Below are positions 36,047 through 45,330 of a stretch of 55,480 nt of DNA, in pieces. The notes under the pieces were generated by a model, which was not told where the DNA came from, did no database searches, and worked only from the letters and a program-made list of their open reading frames with translations. The translations under genes and the position numbers were made by a program. The stretch comes from an uncultured Muribaculaceae bacterium (GTDB taxonomy: Bacteria; Bacteroidota; Bacteroidia; Bacteroidales; Muribaculaceae). The stretch lies in assembly GCA_944321685.1 (NCBI GenBank), contig CALUMH010000019.1, positions 1 through 55,480 on the forward strand, read 5' to 3'. The stretch's first letter is position 1. Each line of letters opens with the position of its first letter.

Positions 36047-36693
36047 AACTTATATTCCTTGTCAATGGTTAACATCACATCGTTTCCCACCGATGTGGCA
36101 ATGATCCCGGCTCCCTGCTTTGCGGCTTCTTCGGCCACAAGAGCTGCGGCAAGGCGGTTGTTGGACTCGTCGAGGTGGCTGACCGGCTCGTCGAGCAATA
36201 TGAAATCGAAAGGCTGGCACAAAGCACGGATTATCGCCACGCGCTGCTGCTGGCCTATCGACAAGCGTGACACCTGTTCTCCGGCCTTTTCGGCAATACC
36301 AAGGCGTTCAAACATTTGCCCTATGTCGCCATGGCTTCGGTATCCGGTAAGGCGGTTTTTAAGTTCCACATTTTCCATGGCAGTCAATTCAGGGAAAAGC
36401 CGCATTTCCTGCGGCAGATAGGCAAGATGGCGGCAACGCAAATCGCACCATTGCCCGATGCCGAACGTCGCTATGTCGGTGATGCCGAAAACAATGCGTC
36501 CGCTGTAATCATTGCGATACCCGTAAAGATAACTGCAAAGCGATGATTTCCCTGTTCCGCTGTGTGCCGACACAAGGTATTTGCGATCGCGTTCAAGCAC
36601 CACATCTCGGCACCATATTTCGCTGCCGTCGGCACCGCGTGCGGCAAACACCTTAGGCAGCACCTCGTGCATTTCTATCTTGCTTATTTCCAT
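36043..36693 (-). CDS. ABC transporter ATP-binding protein
   Basis: 216 aa. Walker A SAHSGTGKSS near 41-50, Q-loop LAYLPQEMRLF, signature LSIGQQQR and Walker B FILLDEPVSHLD. The final H-loop His is not obvious (IIATSVGNDV where IVxxTHD is usual), a small oddity. It powers the adjacent FtsX-like permease. It starts 9 nt after the topA stop on the same strand, so it may be read from the topA promoter. Confidence 0.9.
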   Translation of the reverse strand: MEISKIEMHEVLPKVFAARGADGSEIWCRDVVLERDRKYLVSAHSGTGKSSLCSYLYGYRNDYSGRIVFGITDIATFGIGQWCDLRCRHLAYLPQEMRLFPELTAMENVELKNRLTGYRSHGDIGQMFERLGIAEKAGEQVSRLSIGQQQRVAIIRALCQPFDFILLDEPVSHLDESNNRLAAALVAEEAAKQGAGIIATSVGNDVMLTIDKEYKL

Positions 36694-36702
36694 ATAATCG
36701 TG

Positions 36703-39051
36703 CTACTTCTTTTTAGCCGCAGCCGCACGGCGGGTTGTGGAGCGCTTCTTTTTCGGGGCATTGGCCTCGTCGGCTATTATGGCTTTGCAATCCTCATATG
36801 TCAACGATGCCGCATCGGTACCTTTGGGTATCTTGTAATTTTGTTTCTTGTAACAAATATACACGCCATATCGCCCGTTAAGCACTTCAAGATCGGGGTC
36901 CTCGGCAAAAGTCTTGACCACCTTCTGCGCTTCGCTCAGGCGTTTTGCCTCGATTAAGGCTATGGCTTCGTCGAGCGTGATTTGTTGCGGCGAGTAATCC
37001 TTAGGTATCGATACATACTTGCCGGCGTGTTTCACATAAGGACCGAAACGGCCTACCCCCACGCTCACATCGCTACCCTCGAAGTCGCCAAGCGTGCGTG
37101 GCAATTCAAACAGCTTCAAGGCCTCTTCGAGAGTTATGGTGCTTACCGATTGCCCCTTTTGCAGCGAGGCAAATTGCGGCTTGTCTTCCCCGTCGGCAGT
37201 ACCTATCTGTACCAAGGGGCCGAAGCGGCCTATTTTCACCGACACCGGACGGCCGCTCTTGGGGTCGATGCCCAACTGACGCTCTCCCACCTTGTGCTCA
37301 AGCCTCAATTTCGACACATTTTCCACACTTGGATGGAATTCGTCATAGAATTTGCTTATTCCGTCGTTCCACTTCACTTCTCCATCGGCAATCTCGTCAA
37401 ATTCGCGTTCTATTTTTGCCGTGAAGTTGTAGTCCATTATCTGCGGGAAATAATCTTCAAGGAAGTCATTCACCACCATTCCCACATCGGTGGGAATGAG
37501 TTTTCCCTTGTCGGCACCGGTTGTTTCGGTCTTTTGCGACGAAGTTATCTTGTCGGCCTTCAGCGTTATCACTTCATATTTCCTTTCCACGCCTTTCCTT
37601 TCTCCCTTTTCCACATAATCGCGATTTTGGATGGTGGAAATGGTGGGCGCATAGGTCGATGGGCGGCCAATGCCTAACTCTTCAAGCTTTTTCACAAGCG
37701 AAGCCTCGGTGTAGCGCGGAGGCTGCTGGGTGAAACGCTGTGTGGCAGTAATGCAGTCGGCAACCACATTGTCGCCACGTTTCATGTTAGGCAGCACAGC
37801 CTCGTCGCCCGGACGGTTTTCGCCGGTTTCATCATCGTGCGTCTCGATATACACACGCAGAAATCCGTCGAATTTTATCACTTCGCCTGTTGCGACAAAT
37901 TTTTCATCGCGCCCCGGAATGAGTATGTCGGCCGTCGTTTTCTCGATTTGCGCATCGGCCATCTGTGAAGCAATGGTACGTTTCCATATAAGTTCATACA
38001 ATTTCTTTTCCTGAGCCGTGCCGGTTATTTCGTGATTGCTTATATAAGTGGGGCGAATGGCCTCGTGAGCCTCTTGCGCGCCCTTGGTGGCTGTATGGTA
38101 ATGGCGCACCTTCAGGTATTGCTCGCCAAGGCCGTTGCGTATTTCTTCGCTTATGGTATTTATTGCCAACGACGAAAGATTGACCGAGTCGGTACGCATA
38201 TAAGTGATATGCCCCGACTCATAAAGCCGTTGGGCCACCATCATGGTTTGTGACACTGTAAAGCCGAGCTTGCGTGCAGCTTCCTGCTGCAACGTAGAAG
38301 TGGTAAACGGCGGTGCCGGAGATTTCTTCAACGGCTTTACGGCAATGTCGCCAACGGTGAATTGAACGCCTCGGCACGCCGCAAGCAGGGCTTTTGCCGC
38401 ATTGCCGTCGTGAAGGCGGCGATTAAGTTCGGCATCAAAAGCCGCATTGCCGTCGCCACGCATACGCGCCACCACGCGGTAATACTGCTCGCTTATAAAC
38501 GATTCAATCTCTTTTTCCCGTTCCACGATAAGGCGCACGGCAACACTCTGCACACGTCCGGCCGACAGTGCAGGCTTGATTTTCTTCCACAACACCGGCG
38601 ACAACTCGAAACCCACTATGCGGTCAAGTACCCGGCGGGCCTGCTGGGCATCGACAAGGTTGTAATCGATGTCGCGCGGATGCTCTATGGCATAAAGTAT
38701 GGCAGGCTTGGTAATCTCGTGGAACACTATGCGCCGCGTTTTTTCGGGCGTAAGCCCCAACACCTCATACAGGTGCCAGGCAATAGCCTCCCCCTCACGG
38801 TCTTCATCGGAAGCCAGCCACACCATGTCGGCGGCTGCGGCTGCTTTCTTCAGCTCCTTGACAAGTTCCTTTTTTTCGGCCGGTATTTCATATATGGGTT
38901 TGAAACCATGGGCGGTGTCGATGCTGAAATCTTTCTTGTGCAGGTCGCGAATGTGACCGTAACTCGACATAACTTTGAAATCTTTGCCCAAAAATTTTTC
39001 AATTGTCTTGGCTTTTGCCGGAGACTCGACTATTACTAAGTTGTTTGGCAT
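36703..39051 (-). CDS. topA: DNA topoisomerase I
   Basis: 782 aa type IA topoisomerase that relaxes negative supercoils. TOPRIM start NNLVIVESPAKAKTIEKFL, acidic triad in ASDEDREGEAIAWHL, catalytic Tyr in YMRTDSVNLS near residue 283, and GRPSTYAPTISTIQNRDYVE. The C-terminus carries topoisomerase C-repeat units (VGRFGPYVKHAGKYVSIPKD and LNGRYGVYICYKKQNYKIPK) instead of zinc fingers and a basic KKKRSTTRRAAAAKKK tail, usual for Bacteroidota. The ATG at 39051 is preferred over one five codons upstream. Confidence 0.97.
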   Translation of the reverse strand: MPNNLVIVESPAKAKTIEKFLGKDFKVMSSYGHIRDLHKKDFSIDTAHGFKPIYEIPAEKKELVKELKKAAAAADMVWLASDEDREGEAIAWHLYEVLGLTPEKTRRIVFHEITKPAILYAIEHPRDIDYNLVDAQQARRVLDRIVGFELSPVLWKKIKPALSAGRVQSVAVRLIVEREKEIESFISEQYYRVVARMRGDGNAAFDAELNRRLHDGNAAKALLAACRGVQFTVGDIAVKPLKKSPAPPFTTSTLQQEAARKLGFTVSQTMMVAQRLYESGHITYMRTDSVNLSSLAINTISEEIRNGLGEQYLKVRHYHTATKGAQEAHEAIRPTYISNHEITGTAQEKKLYELIWKRTIASQMADAQIEKTTADILIPGRDEKFVATGEVIKFDGFLRVYIETHDDETGENRPGDEAVLPNMKRGDNVVADCITATQRFTQQPPRYTEASLVKKLEELGIGRPSTYAPTISTIQNRDYVEKGERKGVERKYEVITLKADKITSSQKTETTGADKGKLIPTDVGMVVNDFLEDYFPQIMDYNFTAKIEREFDEIADGEVKWNDGISKFYDEFHPSVENVSKLRLEHKVGERQLGIDPKSGRPVSVKIGRFGPLVQIGTADGEDKPQFASLQKGQSVSTITLEEALKLFELPRTLGDFEGSDVSVGVGRFGPYVKHAGKYVSIPKDYSPQQITLDEAIALIEAKRLSEAQKVVKTFAEDPDLEVLNGRYGVYICYKKQNYKIPKGTDAASLTYEDCKAIIADEANAPKKKRSTTRRAAAAKKK

Positions 39052-39170
39052 ATGAATATCGTGCACCTTTTAAGAGTGTGTGTAAGACTGAAAAATGAAG
39101 TGATTTATCTTCTCCCATTTACAAGGTTATTTTACAGTGGGTTGTGCCGCATGGGCAAGATAAATCGCCG

Positions 39171-39201
39171 CAAAATTAGACAAAAAACACCGCATTCCAA
39201 C
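39171..39201 (-). promoter_or_regulatory. topA promoter
   Basis: On the minus strand, GTTG (39198-39201), a 19-nt spacer and TAATTTTG (39171-39178). The leader to ATG 39051 is about 115 nt. Confidence 0.55.
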
Positions 39202-39227
39202 AATTTATTATGAAATAAATCCTTAAA

Positions 39228-39265
39228 AATAATTCCGGTATGGCAAATGCCACGCCGGAATTATG
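39228..39265 (-). terminator. Terminator of the GH31 gene
   Basis: 14-nt arms (AATTCCGGTATGGC with GCCACGCCGGAATT; one wobble and one mismatch) around AAAT, 15 nt past the GH31 stop. On the minus strand it is followed by ATTTTTAAGG. Confidence 0.8.
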
Positions 39266-39276
39266 CTGTAAGGAAA

Positions 39277-42174
39277 CTACATCGCTTTCACCGTTACTTC
39301 ACGACCGGTGTATTTTATCACTGCACCGTCGGCATCGGGATCAAACGGACGCGGGTGACTGCCGCCCACCGGTACCACAATGAAGTTGCGGTCGCGAAGC
39401 ATACCTTCATACGAGCCTTTGCGCTCGCCTATTGTCAATGTTTTTGACGATTCGCTGTAAGTGATGGGTATCACCGAATAATGGCGACGCTCATAATCGT
39501 AACTTACGCCGTCGTCTTCATACAAGTCGAAGTGCGCATCGGCTCCCTCATACACAAACAGGCGTATGGTGTTGTCGTCGGTGCCGGCGGCGGGAGCGGT
39601 GTGCTGTATGGCAGGCCCTGCCGGCACAATCGACCCGGCCTTGATGTAAAGCGGTATCCGCTCATATGGGGCAGGTGATTCTATTGTTTGTCCCGGTTTG
39701 ATGTAATTGCCGGTGTAAAAATCATACCAACCTGCACACTGCGGCAAATATACCTTGCGGGAACGAGCACCGTATTCATACACAGGCGACACCATTATCG
39801 ACGGTCCCAGCATATACTGGTCGCCTATGTCGGCCACTGCCGAATCGCCGGTGAAATCCATTATAAGAGGCCGCATGATGGTGTAATCGTCGTGCCACGT
39901 CATTCCGGCAAGTGTGTAGATGTATGGCATAAGCCTGTAACGCAATTGCGTGTAATATACCATCGATTTATATGTGGTGGAATCGTCTTGTGCAATTGCC
40001 CACGGCTCGCGGTAGGGATACTGGCCATGCGATCTGAACAACGGGCAGAAAGCCCCGAATTGGAACCAGCGAGTGTTAAGCTCGCGCCATTCGGCCATGT
40101 CGGTATTGGCCTTGTGGGTCTTTTCCCATTCGGCCTGTGCTTCCACATATCGGTTTTCAACACAGAAACCGCCTATATCCATCGTCCAGTAAGGTATGCC
40201 GCATATCGAAAAATTCAGCCCAGCCGAAATCTGGGCCTTTAAGTCTTCCCACCGCGAAGCAATGTCGCCGCTCCATGTTGCCGCGGCATAGCGTTGCAGC
40301 CCGGCAAAACCGGAACGCGTAAGTTGGAACACCCGGCGGTCGGGGTCGGCGTTGCGCAAACCTTCATATATGCCTTGGGCATTCATCAGGGCGTAGGCAT
40401 TGAAATATTCGGTCGAGCTGCCAAGTGCCGTCGGGCCACACAGGTCCTTGCGATATTGCATGTCGGTGCAGTCACGTATGTTGGGTTCGCTCGCGTCCAT
40501 CCACCATGCGTCTATTCCGAGCGGATAATAACACTCTTCTATCTGTTTCCAGAAGAGCCGACGGGCATCGGCCGAATAGGCATCGTAGAAACCATAAGTG
40601 TAACCTGGCCCCACCCAGTCGCGCAGACTGTCGGTCACCGACAGGGGATATATCCACCCGTTACGGTCGAATTGTTTGAAATGTTCGGTAGTAGTGTAAA
40701 ACTTCGGCCAAATCGAAATCATCAGCTTGCCGTTCATGGCATGGATGGAATCGACCATTGCTTTGGGGTCGGGGAAACGGTCGGGGTCGAAGCGATGGCT
40801 GCCCCATCCGTCCTCGGGCCAGTGCATCCAGTCAAGCACGATATTGTCGATGGGAATTTGCCGTTCGCGGAACTCCTTGAAGGTTGCCAACACCTCATCT
40901 TGCGTAATGTAGCGTTCCCGGCTCTGCCAGTAACCCATGGCCCACTTGGGCATGATGGGCGATTTCCCGGTAAGAGTGCGATAACCGCTTATCACTTCGT
41001 CGAGGTTGTCTCCGGCAATGAAATAATAATCTAATTGTTTGCTCATCTCGCTCCACCACGATTGGCGACCGCGCTCCTCGGCTGTGGCCGGCGGCATAGC
41101 CTGCAATGCACAATACGACACATCTCCGTCGGGTTGCCACTCGATGCGCACCGGTACGCGGCGACCGCCTTGCAAGTCAACGGCAAACTTGTAACTATTG
41201 GGATTCCATGCCGTGCGCCATCGAGTGGGTACAACTTTCTTACCATCGATATATACTGTGGCATAGCCTGCATAGTACAATTTAAAATTGTATTCGCCAC
41301 CCTCGGACGGCTCTATCATGCCTTCGTAGGTGATTGTTGCCCCATTCATCGGGAAACCGTCGGGCAGCCCTTCCACCTTCGACAAATCATGCCGCACGAG
41401 ATGGTCGAAACATATAGAATCTTCCCTGCGCTCCAACACGGCAACGGTTGCGCTGTCGGCTGCCGCATACACACCCGTCAACGCACCTTCAAGCCCCTGC
41501 TTGTCGTAAAGCGTGAATATCTCGCCAAGCTGCTTGTACCCGTCGGGAGAACCGAAACGGCACAGCGAATAGCTGTCGAGCAGCAAACCGTACTTTTTGC
41601 TTGAGACCACAAACGGAACCGATACCTTGGTATTGTACTGGTAAAGTTCTTCGCTCTTGCCCTTATAATTGAATTCGTCCGACTGGTGCTGCCCAAGCCC
41701 GTAAAAAGCCTCGTCGTCGGGCGATTCAAACACCTGCCTTATCGTGTAACCGCGAGTACCGCCCGCCTCGATTGGCGTAAAATGCTTTCCGCCGTCGATT
41801 TGCTCCCGTAACAACAAGTTGCCATCGGTATCGGTAAACCACACTTCACCGGTGGTAGTCGCCACCGAAGCATTGATGTACGACGTTGCCACAGTCACTG
41901 TGTCGTTGTCTTGCGATACGGTAAATTCAGTGGTTCCTTGTTGCGGCAGTACCACAAGGCTCGCCGGGTCGGCAAATGCGCCATCGGGAGTAGCCGAGAC
42001 TCTTATTATCTTTTCTCCCACCACCTGCAACCGCACCATACGTGCATCGCCTGGCTTCTCATGAGAAATTTTCACTGTCACCCTGCTTGCATCGAGTGTG
42101 TAATCACTTCCACACGACGTTACCACGGCAAGCAGTCCTAAAAATAAAAACGTAGGTATAAGTTTTCTTATCAT
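39277..42174 (-). CDS. GH31 alpha-xylosidase-like lipoprotein with inserted PA14 domain
   Basis: 965 aa. Lipoprotein signal with Cys near residue 21 (LAVVTSCGSD). N-terminal galactose-mutarotase-like beta-sandwich (about 30-245; DDEAFYGLGQHQSDEFNYKG). A PA14-type insert (about 275-375; EPSEGGEYNFKLYYAGYATV). Then the GH31 TIM barrel with nucleophile Asp in DAWWMDASEPN near 558 and RVFQLTRSGFAGLQRYAAATWSGD; C-terminal beta domains. The PA14 insertion is the layout known from Bacteroides xyloglucan-active GH31 alpha-xylosidases, so alpha-xylosidase is the best guess over alpha-glucosidase. Exposed in the periplasm or at the surface. Stands alone, without SusC/D genes. Confidence 0.9.
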   Translation of the reverse strand: MIRKLIPTFLFLGLLAVVTSCGSDYTLDASRVTVKISHEKPGDARMVRLQVVGEKIIRVSATPDGAFADPASLVVLPQQGTTEFTVSQDNDTVTVATSYINASVATTTGEVWFTDTDGNLLLREQIDGGKHFTPIEAGGTRGYTIRQVFESPDDEAFYGLGQHQSDEFNYKGKSEELYQYNTKVSVPFVVSSKKYGLLLDSYSLCRFGSPDGYKQLGEIFTLYDKQGLEGALTGVYAAADSATVAVLERREDSICFDHLVRHDLSKVEGLPDGFPMNGATITYEGMIEPSEGGEYNFKLYYAGYATVYIDGKKVVPTRWRTAWNPNSYKFAVDLQGGRRVPVRIEWQPDGDVSYCALQAMPPATAEERGRQSWWSEMSKQLDYYFIAGDNLDEVISGYRTLTGKSPIMPKWAMGYWQSRERYITQDEVLATFKEFRERQIPIDNIVLDWMHWPEDGWGSHRFDPDRFPDPKAMVDSIHAMNGKLMISIWPKFYTTTEHFKQFDRNGWIYPLSVTDSLRDWVGPGYTYGFYDAYSADARRLFWKQIEECYYPLGIDAWWMDASEPNIRDCTDMQYRKDLCGPTALGSSTEYFNAYALMNAQGIYEGLRNADPDRRVFQLTRSGFAGLQRYAAATWSGDIASRWEDLKAQISAGLNFSICGIPYWTMDIGGFCVENRYVEAQAEWEKTHKANTDMAEWRELNTRWFQFGAFCPLFRSHGQYPYREPWAIAQDDSTTYKSMVYYTQLRYRLMPYIYTLAGMTWHDDYTIMRPLIMDFTGDSAVADIGDQYMLGPSIMVSPVYEYGARSRKVYLPQCAGWYDFYTGNYIKPGQTIESPAPYERIPLYIKAGSIVPAGPAIQHTAPAAGTDDNTIRLFVYEGADAHFDLYEDDGVSYDYERRHYSVIPITYSESSKTLTIGERKGSYEGMLRDRNFIVVPVGGSHPRPFDPDADGAVIKYTGREVTVKAM

Positions 42175-42289
42175 GGTTTAAACAAGTGTAATCAAATGAT
42201 TTTCAATGCTACAAATATAACGATATTTTCTTACCTCGATGCCATATATCATGACTATTGCACTTTTTTTGAATTTTTTCGCCAAAAAA

Positions 42290-42320
42290 TTTGGTATGTC
42301 CGAAAAAGTGCGTACCTTTG
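42290..42320 (+). promoter_or_regulatory. tRNA-Lys(CTT) promoter
   Basis: TTTG (42290-42293), a 19-nt spacer and TACCTTTG (42313-42320), 22 nt before the tRNA. Confidence 0.8.
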
Positions 42321-42342
42321 CAACCGAAATCAACAAACTAAT

Positions 42343-42415
42343 GACTCCGTAGCTCAGTTGGTAGAGCAAATGACTCTTAATCATTGGGTCGAGAGTTCGA
42401 GCCTCTCCGGGGTCA
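42343..42415 (+). tRNA. tRNA-Lys (anticodon CTT)
   Basis: Acceptor arm GACTCCG with CGGGGTC, D-arm AGCTCAGTTGGTAGAGC, anticodon loop ACTCTTAAT, T-arm GAGAGTTCGAGCCTCTC, discriminator A; CCA is not encoded. It reads AAG codons and complements the TTT isoacceptor at the left edge. Confidence 0.95.
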
Positions 42416-42416
42416 C

Positions 42417-42447
42417 AAAGCAGCAGCCGATGTGGTTGCTGCTTTTT
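42417..42447 (+). terminator. Terminator of tRNA-Lys(CTT)
   Basis: 12-bp stem AAAGCAGCAGCC with GGTTGCTGCTTT (one wobble), 5-nt loop, followed by T's. Starts 2 nt after the tRNA. Confidence 0.9.
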
Positions 42448-42498
42448 ATTTGTCATTTTTGCAACGTCACCTAACCAGCCACAATTAGAATAACAATG

Positions 42499-42528
42499 GA
42501 ACCGTGCAGTGCTGCAACTGCACGGTTC
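42499..42528. terminator. Hairpin ending the sulfonation operon (possibly bidirectional)
   Basis: A perfect 12-bp stem GAACCGTGCAGT with ACTGCACGGTTC and a 6-nt loop, 47 nt past the last minus-strand frame. The flanking T/A tracts are short. Confidence 0.65.
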
Positions 42529-42574
42529 TTTGCTCAAATCCTAATGGCCGTTTTGAAATGGGGGCAAGGGGCGT

Positions 42575-43185
42575 CTAATTGGTAAAACGTGATATTTTCA
42601 ATGTGACTTTTGCAATATCGCCCAACAGCGACATCCATTGCTGCTTGCGGTATTGCTTGTAAATATCAGGTATTCCATAAATTTCAGCCGAAACTTTCAG
42701 TCCGGCCAATATAATGTCGGCCACGCATTCAAGCCCCTCCCATTCAGGAGTGTCAAGCCTTATGTCGGCAAGGTTGCGCATCGACAAGAGATTTTCTTCG
42801 GCAACGTATTCCGGTATAGATATCCGTGGCGACGATTTCGGGTCGAATTTTGAATTGGTATAGTCTTATCCCAGCAGCCGATAGAGCAAAACGATATTTG
42901 GCTTCCGGAACCCGAACTTGTATCGACTTGTGTGAAAGTTTCGCCTGCCGACGCGCCAAAGTTCATACCGTCAAGATTAGACAAGGCTTCAAGGTTGGCC
43001 AAAATCGTTTCGAGGGCACCGCCCACGGCATCGGCAATTTGTGCCATGAGTGTATCTTTCACGTCGTCGGTTATTTCAATATTGGAATTCGGCAACTTAT
43101 CTAATGCCGATTGCAGCGCATCGGAAACCCTGGCAAGCGTTTCATCCACATTAATCGTGTAGGCTGTCAAGGGCCTCGGCTGCAT
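42575..43185 (-). pseudogene. Hypothetical gene split by a frameshift, distal end of the sulfonation operon
   Basis: An ATG frame runs from 43185 with protein-like sequence (VSDALQSALDKLPNSNIEIT, then GGALETILANLEALSNLDGM) to about 42868. From 42865 to the stop at 42575 a neighbouring frame takes over (DYTNSKFDPKSSPRISIPEY, VAEENLLSMRNLADIRLDTP, KQQWMSLLGDIAKVTLKISR) with no start codon of its own. Adding one base near 42866-42868 would join them as ...GCWDK-DYTNSK... into a protein of about 203 aa. No family recognised. It follows the PCMD gene by 41 nt on the same strand. May be a true frameshift mutation or a sequencing error. Confidence 0.5.
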
Positions 43186-43226
43186 AATTCAACAGTTATT
43201 CCAATAAATCTTCCATTGCACGAATA

Positions 43227-44183
43227 TTAATATACGAGTTTCACATTGTCAATCCACAGGATATTGCCGGGCGAGCCTATGTAGGCACCGCCGTGGCTGG
43301 CCGTGAATTGCAGTTGCAGGTGGGTGGGGGTATCGTCGGGGTCGCCCCAGCCGACCTCCTGTATAGGAACGCTTTCACCCTCGCTGTTCACTCCATAGCG
43401 CACCGTGGAGTTCAGCCCCATCATGCTTTCGTCGTATGACGGGTCCTCGGTTATGTCGCCATAAAGTATGGTAAACTCGGCATTATTCTGCCAATCGCAA
43501 TCTTTGCTGAACCGAACCACCATCGTGCCGATGCGCTCGGCAAACAGGTTTCCGTTGGCATCTTCCCAACGACGTTGCAGAAACAGGTTCACTTCGTGCA
43601 AGTCGCGCCCGGCAATCTCCTCTTTGCCGCCAAAACCGGTCGATTTGATGCGGTTGAGCCGGGGAGACATTTGCACCTTGTAGTCAAACATGACAGCCCG
43701 TGGCTTCTTGGTGAACGGGATTCCCGAGTTAAGCATCTTTTGCGGATTTTTGGTGCCCTTAATCGGTTCATGCACATTACCCAGGAAAATCGACCCTGCC
43801 GCAAGAACTTCCATATTGATAAGCCCCAGCACTTTCACCTTCTCCATACGTGTCTCCAAGCGCGCACAATAACCGTCACCACGCTTTTCAGGGAAGACCG
43901 AAGTGTTGGTTTTGGTAATTCCCACCACTTTTGCCATCACATTAGATGAGCCCCAAGGCGAACCGCCCTTGTTGGTATAGGCTTCATCCCCTTCGATGGT
44001 CATTGTGGGGCCTATTGCCCACACGTGCTTTGTTTCGCCACCAATAATGCCCGATTCCTTGACTTGGCGATCCACCCAGTGGTCCATGTCGCCGTAATTT
44101 ATCATGTAAACACCCGGTTGGGCAAAAGCCATGCCGCTGCATAACAGCAACGCCAAAGTCATGATTTGTTTTAATGCTTTCAT
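43227..44183 (-). CDS. Exported PCMD-domain-like protein
   Basis: 318 aa. Signal peptide at 1-21 (cleavage near GMAFAQPG). The mature part starts IN-GDMDHWVDRQVKESGIIG, then VMAKVVGITKTNTSVFPEKR and ARLETRMEKVKVLGLINMEV, and ends GNILWIDNVKLVY. From memory this fits the PCMD (putative carbohydrate metabolism domain) family of Bacteroidales exported proteins, a jelly-roll-like fold. No catalytic residues can be assigned. It is 26 nt downstream of the sulfotransferase on the same strand, so it probably works on, binds or displays the sulfonated product. The ATG at 44183 gives a clean signal peptide and an AAGGAA RBS. Confidence 0.8.
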   Translation of the reverse strand: MKALKQIMTLALLLCSGMAFAQPGVYMINYGDMDHWVDRQVKESGIIGGETKHVWAIGPTMTIEGDEAYTNKGGSPWGSSNVMAKVVGITKTNTSVFPEKRGDGYCARLETRMEKVKVLGLINMEVLAAGSIFLGNVHEPIKGTKNPQKMLNSGIPFTKKPRAVMFDYKVQMSPRLNRIKSTGFGGKEEIAGRDLHEVNLFLQRRWEDANGNLFAERIGTMVVRFSKDCDWQNNAEFTILYGDITEDPSYDESMMGLNSTVRYGVNSEGESVPIQEVGWGDPDDTPTHLQLQFTASHGGAYIGSPGNILWIDNVKLVY

Positions 44184-44209
44184 AATGCAATTCCTTCTCA
44201 CGGCCTTAT

Positions 44210-45316
44210 TTAAAGATGATAATCCCAATCTTGCAGTGCAAAGCCCCAATTCTCTTGTACCAGTTGCACCGTTCGGTCGTCATATTTGTATTTGTTCTTT
44301 TTATATCCTTTCTTGCCGCCCACATAAGCCTCAATGGCAGGACGCGCTTCTTCAAAACCGGGCAAATTGAGTGTCCGGTATATTTTCTCGGTCATTCCCA
44401 TTGCATCGGCCTCGAAATCCTCGAATTTCACTTCTATCAGGTTCCCGGCCGGGATACAAGCCTTGTCGGCCTCGTATTTATGATATAACTTGGCATACAC
44501 CGACAGAATGTTCCGCTCAAGTTCCTCATCGCTTATCGATTGCAACATGAGCGGCTTGATGGTATTGCCATAAAAGCTGCGTGTACTTTCAAACACCGTG
44601 TAAGGGTTCCGCATCAGGTAAATGAACTTGGCATCGGGGAACATCTTCACCAATTCCTTAACGCGGCCGGTGTGCGGAGGATTCTTGCTTAAGAATTGCG
44701 TTCCGCCCGTGTTCCACAACGATACTTTAATCAGCTTGGTGAACACCTGTTCAAACTCTCGCAACTCGGCATCGATGATGTCGTTCATCAGCAGGTATTT
44801 TTCGGCATATTCCTGCATGTGTTTCGGGAAGAACCAAAAGTTATAGTAATTGCACGGTGTCATGTTGCTGAGAGCGAATTCCTCTTCTTGCGGCAAATCG
44901 ACGGCAAGTTCCATGTTGTCGGTAGGCCGATGGTCGGGCATGAGCCAACTCATGGTCTTTTTAAAGAACGGTTGCCCCCACATCATCAGGTGAGGGAACA
45001 CCGTCTGATAGGTGGTGCAGTAGCCGAAATGCTTGTCGCAGGCAAGCACGTTGTGAACAAATGTGGTACCACTGCGCCAATGCCCAAGTATAAACACCGG
45101 AGCGTGTTCAAGCGGTTTGTCGCGAAGCAACTTGTCGTAACGGTTGTCTTGCATCGAGGCAAATAAAGACATCAGGCGGCACACCCCCTTGGTGAGCACA
45201 TATTTGGTTTTATACCCGCTTTCCACGGTGCGTCCGGCGGTAATTCTCTTGAACGTTTTCCAGTCGGCACCCACAAGGGTGTTTACAGGCAATTTATTGA
45301 AATCGATAAGTCCCAT
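44210..45316 (-). CDS. PAPS-dependent sulfotransferase
   Basis: 368 aa. The 5'-phosphosulfate loop is FILGHWRSGTTF at 75-86; SKNPPHTGR at 210-218 contributes substrate/PAP contacts; the 3'-phosphate-binding strand FIYLMRNPYTVFES at 231-244 carries the conserved Arg236 and Ser244. It transfers sulfonate from PAPS to an acceptor hydroxyl. It resembles the Sulfotransfer_3-type group; a sulfotransferase clustered with PAPS-synthesis genes in Bacteroides thetaiotaomicron sulfonates sterols (from memory). Only 14 nt after cysN, so its PAPS supply is cotranscribed. It is cytoplasmic or peripheral, with no signal peptide. Acceptor unknown. Confidence 0.9.
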   Translation of the reverse strand: MGLIDFNKLPVNTLVGADWKTFKRITAGRTVESGYKTKYVLTKGVCRLMSLFASMQDNRYDKLLRDKPLEHAPVFILGHWRSGTTFVHNVLACDKHFGYCTTYQTVFPHLMMWGQPFFKKTMSWLMPDHRPTDNMELAVDLPQEEEFALSNMTPCNYYNFWFFPKHMQEYAEKYLLMNDIIDAELREFEQVFTKLIKVSLWNTGGTQFLSKNPPHTGRVKELVKMFPDAKFIYLMRNPYTVFESTRSFYGNTIKPLMLQSISDEELERNILSVYAKLYHKYEADKACIPAGNLIEVKFEDFEADAMGMTEKIYRTLNLPGFEEARPAIEAYVGGKKGYKKNKYKYDDRTVQLVQENWGFALQDWDYHL

Positions 45317-45330
45317 TCCGTGTGTACAAT

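Noticed and set aside
19185..42174. GH20, GH43 and GH31 genes as one polysaccharide utilisation locus
   Set aside because: They are far apart, on separate transcripts, and no SusC/SusD pair or PUL regulator is present.
42178..42537. Minus-strand 119-codon frame containing GEARTLDPMIKSHLLYQLSY
   Set aside because: It is the antisense of tRNA-Lys(CTT), its promoter and terminator; this peptide is a well-known false translation of tRNA genes.
42753..42959. Third frame over the split gene (MARRQAKLSHKSIQV...)
   Set aside because: Overlaps both better frames, has an unnatural Arg/Cys-rich end, and starts inside the first frame without an RBS.
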